Source of the DNA: Bacteroidales bacterium
GTDB lineage: Bacteria; Bacteroidota; Bacteroidia; Bacteroidales; F082
Direction: 5' to 3'
DNA: 64,000 bases
Assembly (NCBI GenBank): GCA_017553625.1
Contig: JAFZKP010000028.1
Location: 1 to 64,000, forward strand
The translations under genes were made by a program, and so were the position numbers. The notes beneath the pieces were generated by a model that made no database searches, was not told where the DNA came from, and saw only the letters and a list, made by a program, of their open reading frames with translations. Of the stretch, positions 60,202 through 64,000 are shown in pieces (the first letter of the stretch is position 1; every line of letters starts with the position of its first letter).

Positions 60202-60320
60202 AGTTGGGGGTTTGAAGTTTGAAGTTAGTCAGTTGTTCAGTTAGTCAGTTGTTCAGTTAATCAGTTGAGGAAGATAGGTGTAGAGACGGATGCAAATCCG
60301 TCTAAAAAACCCCGAAGGGG
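60189..60320. repeat. Composite repeat tract: 7-mers, octamer array 8, inverted repeats
   Basis: Starting inside the last lpxH codons: GTTTGAA heptamers (60189-60223), then about five YAACTGAY octamers in minus orientation (60223-60267, AGTTAGTCAGTTGTTC), then an inverted repeat GACGGATGCAAATCCGTC (60285-60302, GTAGAGACGGAT type), and CCCCGAAGGGG (60310-60320). Nothing else is recognised up to the M20 gene at 60384. Confidence 0.8.
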
Positions 60321-60383
60321 TGACAGCAGTTAGCGGCGGTCAACGCCCGACGAAAAAACGAAAAATTACAAAAATTAAATAAT

Positions 60384-61748
60384 ATGAATAAAATTCAAAA
60401 TTACATCAAAGAAAACGAACAGCGTTTTTTGGACGAGTTGTTCGGACTGATTCGGATTCCGTCGATTAGCTCGGAATCGGCACATAAGCCGGATATGATT
60501 AAGGCTGCGGAATATTGGAGAGACAGCATTTTGAAGGCAGGTGCCGACAAGGCTGAAGTGATGCCGACAGAAGGCAACCCGATAGTTTACGGCGAGAAAA
60601 CCATCGACCCGAAGAAGCCGACAGTGTTGGTTTATGGTCACTACGATGTGATGCCTGTCGATCCGATTGAATTGTGGCACACCGACCCGTTTGAGCCGGT
60701 TATCAAGGACGACAAGATTTGGGCTCGCGGCGCTGACGACGACAAAGGTCAGGCATTCATGCATGCCAAGGCATTCGAGACTATGATGCAGACCGGTACT
60801 CTCCCCTGCAACGTGAAGTTCATGCTTGAAGGCGAGGAAGAAATCGGTTCTGGCAGCCTCTCGAAATGGATTGAGGAATACAAAGACCTGGTGAAAGCCG
60901 ATGTCATCTTGGTTTCAGATACAAGTATGATTAACCACGACACGCCTTCTATCACAACAGGTTTGCGCGGTTTGGCATACTGGGAGGTTGAGGTCACCGG
61001 ACCAAATGCGGACCTGCATTCAGGATTGTTTGGTGGTGCTGTTGCAAACCCATTGAACACCTTGTGCGAAATGGTGGCCGGCGTGATGGACAAGAACAAC
61101 CACATAACCATTCCTCATTTCTATGACGATGTCGTTGAGTCATCAGCAAAAGAACGTGAAATGCTCAACAAAGCTCCTTATAACGAGGAGGAATTCAAGA
61201 AATCGTTGGGTGTGAAGGCATTACGTGGCGAAGAAGGATACACCAAGATTGAACGCACAGGTATTCGTCCGACCTTTGATTTGTGCGGAATCTGGGGCGG
61301 TTACACCGGCGAAGGTTCAAAGACAGTGTTGCCATCGAAAGCATACGCAAAGATTTCATGCAGATTAGTTCCTAACCAAGATCACGAGAAAATCGGCAAG
61401 CTGTTTAAAGACTATTTCGAGAGCATCGCTCCTGATTACGTGACAGTTAAGGTTACCACTTTGCACGGTGGCGAGGCTTACGGCTGTCCGATAGAGCTTC
61501 CAGCATACAAAGCAGCCGAGCAGGCATATTTCGACACTTACGGCAAACTGCCTATCCCAATGCGCAGCGGTGGTTCGATTCCGATTATCGCTCGCTTCGA
61601 GAAAGTGTTGGGCATCAAGTCTATCTTGATGGGATTTGGTCTTGGCGAAGACGCCATCCACTCACCAAACGAGAACTACAGACTCGATCATTTCTTCAAA
61701 GGAATTGAGACGATTGTGCAGTTCTATCAGCATTATGCTGGAAAATAG
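60384..61748 (+). CDS. M20 family dipeptidase
   Basis: A 454-aa cytoplasmic zinc metallopeptidase (carboxypeptidase/dipeptidase family). Zinc-site motifs are VYGHYDVMPVDP near residue 78, ARGADDDKGQ near 113 and LEGEEEIGSGS near 148, with SDTSM near 180 and a C-terminal HSPNENYRLDHF. An insertion of about 170 residues in the middle is the dimerisation domain. Likely cleaves dipeptides taken up from peptide degradation. A hairpin at 61777-61812 follows. Confidence 0.93.
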   Translation: MNKIQNYIKENEQRFLDELFGLIRIPSISSESAHKPDMIKAAEYWRDSILKAGADKAEVMPTEGNPIVYGEKTIDPKKPTVLVYGHYDVMPVDPIELWHTDPFEPVIKDDKIWARGADDDKGQAFMHAKAFETMMQTGTLPCNVKFMLEGEEEIGSGSLSKWIEEYKDLVKADVILVSDTSMINHDTPSITTGLRGLAYWEVEVTGPNADLHSGLFGGAVANPLNTLCEMVAGVMDKNNHITIPHFYDDVVESSAKEREMLNKAPYNEEEFKKSLGVKALRGEEGYTKIERTGIRPTFDLCGIWGGYTGEGSKTVLPSKAYAKISCRLVPNQDHEKIGKLFKDYFESIAPDYVTVKVTTLHGGEAYGCPIELPAYKAAEQAYFDTYGKLPIPMRSGGSIPIIARFEKVLGIKSILMGFGLGEDAIHSPNENYRLDHFFKGIETIVQFYQHYAGK

Positions 61749-61776
61749 TTTCTTGCAGATTTTGCAGAAAACGCAG

Positions 61777-61812
61777 AAAAAGAGACGAAGTTTAATGACT
61801 TCGTCTCTTTTT
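61777..61812 (+). terminator. Hairpin terminator after M20 gene
   Basis: AAAAAGAGACGAAGT, loop TTAATG, ACTTCGTCTCTTTTT; a perfect 15-bp stem. A near copy lies after the neighbouring ATPase gene at 63317-63346. Confidence 0.85.
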
Positions 61813-61856
61813 GACAAAAAGTGCAAACTTTTTGCAAAAAGTTCCTACAAAAAGTG

Positions 61857-61864
61857 TATATTTG
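61857..61864 (+). promoter_or_regulatory. -7 box for second AAA/DUF4143 ATPase
   Basis: TATATTTG, 27 nt before the ATG at 61892. Confidence 0.6.
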
Positions 61865-61891
61865 CAATCCAAAGTCGTTTAAAAAAATGTT

Positions 61892-63232
61892 ATGTTAAAA
61901 AGAAAGATAGAGACTGTTCTTAGGGACTGGAAAGAAAATACAAATAAAAAACCTTTGATTATCAAAGGTGTAAGACAATGTGGAAAGACATTTTCCGTAT
62001 TGAAATTCGCAAATGAAAACTACAAAAATGTCGTTTATGTTAATTTTATTGAAGAGCCCGACCTTAAGCTGGCTTTTTATGGCTCTAAAACAGTTAACAA
62101 TATAATAATGTACCTTTCCGCACAGATTCAAGGAGCTGTTTTCTCGGCAAATGAGACTTGCATTGTGTTAGACGAGTTGCAAGAGTGTCCAGAAGCAAGA
62201 ACTGCTTTGAAATTTTTTAAGACGGATGGACGTTTTGATGTCATTTGCACGGGTTCTCTTTTGGGTGTAAAAGGATATGGTTCAAAGAATAAAAGCTGGG
62301 AAAAAGACAAAGGTGTTTCGGTGCCCGTCGGGTATGAAACTATTGTTGACATGTATCCACTTGATTTTGAAGAATTTTTGTGGGCAAACAATATAAATGA
62401 TAATATAATATGCTTATTAAAGCAATCGCTGGAAACCGAACAACCAGTGCCGGAAGCAATACATAAAAGGTTAGGAGATTTGCTGAGACAATATGTTATT
62501 GTTGGAGGCATGCCTGAGGCTGTCAACACCTTTGTTGACACTCATGACATTGGACAAGTTGTTCAAATTCAAAAAGATATAATTGACGAATACAAGGATG
62601 ACATGTTAAAATATGCGGAGGATGTTGACAAAAGCCGCATCCGTGAATGTTTTGAATCGATTCCAAAACAATTAAGCAAAGAAAACAAGAAATTCCAATA
62701 TTCATTTGTAAAGAAAAACGGGCGTGCAGCAGAATACCTTGGAAGTTTGCAATGGATTGAGGATGCCGGAATTATAAAACGATGCTACAATCTGTTAACA
62801 ACCGAGTTGCCATTGGATGGCAACGCCAACAAAGATATCTTTAAGGTTTATATGAGCGATACCGGTCTGTTTGTATCAATGCTTGAATATGGCACGCAGG
62901 CCGACATCCTTCGAGGAAATATGCTTGGCTATAAAGGTGCTATTTTTGAGAATATGATGGCTGATGTTTTTTCAAAAATGGGGCGTGATTTGTATTATTT
63001 CCATAAAGACTCGGGGCTTGAAATAGATTTTGTTATTCGTTATAAGGGCCAATGTACACTTGTTGAAGCAAAAGCAACGACAGGTAATGTGAAAAGCACA
63101 AAAACGATTCTCAAACATCCAGAAGTATACCATGTCTATAATGCCATTAAACTCGGTGACTATAATGTTGGCCGAAGCGGGCCGATTCTGACATTGCCAT
63201 TGTATATGGGTTTTTTGCTAAATGAATGCTAA
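61892..63232 (+). CDS. AAA_14 ATPase with DUF4143 domain, second copy
   Basis: A 446-aa protein. P-loop KGVRQCGKTFSVLKF near residue 25, Walker B CIVLDELQECPEA near 92 and ICTGSLLGVKGYG near 115. The C-terminal part contains SGLEIDFVIRYKGQCTLVEAKAT near 385, whose Asp, Glu and Lys match a PD-(D/E)xK core more completely than in the copy at 31521. The two proteins are distant relatives with the same layout. Function unknown. It is an isolated gene bracketed by two near-identical hairpins, which suggests an exchangeable unit. Confidence 0.88.
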   Translation: MLKRKIETVLRDWKENTNKKPLIIKGVRQCGKTFSVLKFANENYKNVVYVNFIEEPDLKLAFYGSKTVNNIIMYLSAQIQGAVFSANETCIVLDELQECPEARTALKFFKTDGRFDVICTGSLLGVKGYGSKNKSWEKDKGVSVPVGYETIVDMYPLDFEEFLWANNINDNIICLLKQSLETEQPVPEAIHKRLGDLLRQYVIVGGMPEAVNTFVDTHDIGQVVQIQKDIIDEYKDDMLKYAEDVDKSRIRECFESIPKQLSKENKKFQYSFVKKNGRAAEYLGSLQWIEDAGIIKRCYNLLTTELPLDGNANKDIFKVYMSDTGLFVSMLEYGTQADILRGNMLGYKGAIFENMMADVFSKMGRDLYYFHKDSGLEIDFVIRYKGQCTLVEAKATTGNVKSTKTILKHPEVYHVYNAIKLGDYNVGRSGPILTLPLYMGFLLNEC

Positions 63233-63316
63233 CAAGGTTTCTCTCATAGATTAGCGCAGAATTTCAGGACACAGACGAGAATTTGTTTGTTAATGCGAAC
63301 CGATCTCGCAGAGATG

Positions 63317-63346
63317 AAAAGAGACGAAGTAAACTCCGTCTCTTTT
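63317..63346 (+). terminator. Hairpin after second AAA/DUF4143 gene
   Basis: AAAAGAGACGAAGT and ACTCCGTCTCTTTT with a 2-nt loop and one mismatch, followed by TTAG. Same stem as 61777-61812. The rest of 63233-63467 holds only decayed repeat-like DNA (GGATTTACAAGATTGACAAG). Confidence 0.75.
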
Positions 63347-63467
63347 TTAGACAGGATTTACAAGATTGACAAGATTATTTCTTTTTCAAGTCCAAGTTTT
63401 GAGAAAGCGAAAACACTTTTTCCCAAGTCTTTAATTAAGGCACCAATAGGATACACATCATCATCTA

Positions 63468-64000
63468 TTATAGGAATCTATCGTGGAATTCGTTTTCTTT
63501 CAGGCGGTGGTCTATATGGGCAAAGATTTTCTTGTAGGCGGGACAGAGAAAGGTCTTGTGACGAAAATCACCAGAGGCGAGGAATCCGTCGTGTAGGCAG
63601 CCGCCGTGGCAGATGTGGTACCAGCAGCAGTCCTTGCAGCCGATAGCAGCGATGTACTCGGCGCGTTTGTAGATCTCGGTCTCTTTGATGCGGGGCAGGA
63701 TATCGGCGAGAGTTTCGCAATGCAGGTTTCCATAGGAGTATTGCTGCAGGTCGTTGTCACAGAAGCGGCCGCAGGGCATCACGTCGCCCGTAGGGGCGAT
63801 GGCAAGGAAATTGTCCTGACAGTTCTTCGTAAACATACAGCCTGTAGGCTTGCCTGTAGCAATATTACTGGCTATCTCAACAAAGTTTGATTCGGTTACC
63901 TTGCCCTCATGGTCGTCAAACCAAAGGTCGAATAGCTCTATGGCCATCTGAGCGTATTCATCGGGCGTTATGCCATACTTGTCCATATTGTTCTGTGCCT
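63468..64000 (-). CDS. SPASM-domain radical SAM protein, C-terminal part
   Basis: The frame is open to the right window edge (AQNN before the internal Met at 63986), so at least 177 residues of a longer protein are present and the radical SAM core lies outside. The visible part has the SPASM auxiliary-cluster Cys: CMFTKNC, CGRFC, then CKDCCWYHICHGGC and a final LCPAY. This matches the C-terminal region of anaerobic sulfatase-maturase-like enzymes. The partner or substrate is outside the window. It is leftward and converges with the ATPase gene. Confidence 0.85.
   Translation of the reverse strand, partial: AQNNMDKYGITPDEYAQMAIELFDLWFDDHEGKVTESNFVEIASNIATGKPTGCMFTKNCQDNFLAIAPTGDVMPCGRFCDNDLQQYSYGNLHCETLADILPRIKETEIYKRAEYIAAIGCKDCCWYHICHGGCLHDGFLASGDFRHKTFLCPAYKKIFAHIDHRLKENEFHDRFL

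Overview
The window looks like a chromosomal segment of an uncultured member of the Bacteroidales. The evidence is: many TAnnTTTG (-7 type) promoters just upstream of start codons, two proteins with C-terminal type A sorting domains of the type IX secretion system, a tmRNA whose tag ends in YALAA, a PyrD/PyrK dihydroorotate dehydrogenase pair, class-specific families (DUF5606, DUF2027-Smr, zinc-ribbon coiled-coil next to Nif3), and short lipobox or Sec signals typical of the phylum. Most genes use a mid-GC codon set. A stretch around 31.4-37.2 kb is visibly more AT-rich.

Layout. 1-8.8 kb: the N-terminal 2937 codons of one giant secreted protein, reading leftwards and leaving the window. 9-15 kb, leftward: pyrK-pyrD, a DUF5606 protein, an MsbA-like ABC exporter, purB and an unknown gene. 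15.4-20.7 kb, rightward: lpdA, a lytic transglycosylase and uvrA. 20.7-28.7 kb: a GH73-LysM hydrolase (leftward), rsmG, an M16 protease, an MFS transporter and a sorting-domain protein. 28.7-31.4 kb: two tRNAs, a LOG-family enzyme overlapping a sigma-54 activator, and tmRNA.

31.4-42.5 kb is an accessory region bounded by the 3' end of tmRNA and a tRNA-Arg. It holds an AAA/DUF4143 ATPase, a WYL-domain protein, a tight three-gene operon (unknown 463 aa; receiver-like 421 aa; YkvA), a second YkvA gene with a long structured leader, several very small ORFs, a zinc-ribbon protein, unknown proteins and an SMR transporter. No integrase is visible. The WYL/unknown/receiver-like/YkvA group is the best candidate for an undescribed system, but its function is not shown by sequence.

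42.5-64 kb returns to core functions: DUF2027-Smr, a TIGR01212 radical SAM protein, an SPOUT methyltransferase, cdsA-psd (phospholipid synthesis), mazG, a PagL-like deacylase, a DUF2807 lipoprotein, proS, a low-complexity lipoprotein, an OmpP1/FadL-like porin, Nif3 with its zinc-ribbon partner, lpxK / purine nucleoside phosphorylase / lpxH, an M20 dipeptidase, a second AAA/DUF4143 ATPase and the C-terminal part of a SPASM radical SAM protein.

The intergenic DNA is unusual. Eight arrays of an 8-bp repeat (YAACTGAY) sit mostly at gene 3' ends and even supply stop codons. A phased array of ten mini-hairpins lies upstream of pyrK. A small inverted-repeat family (GTAGAGACG-type) recurs, with one copy inside the pyrK reading frame.
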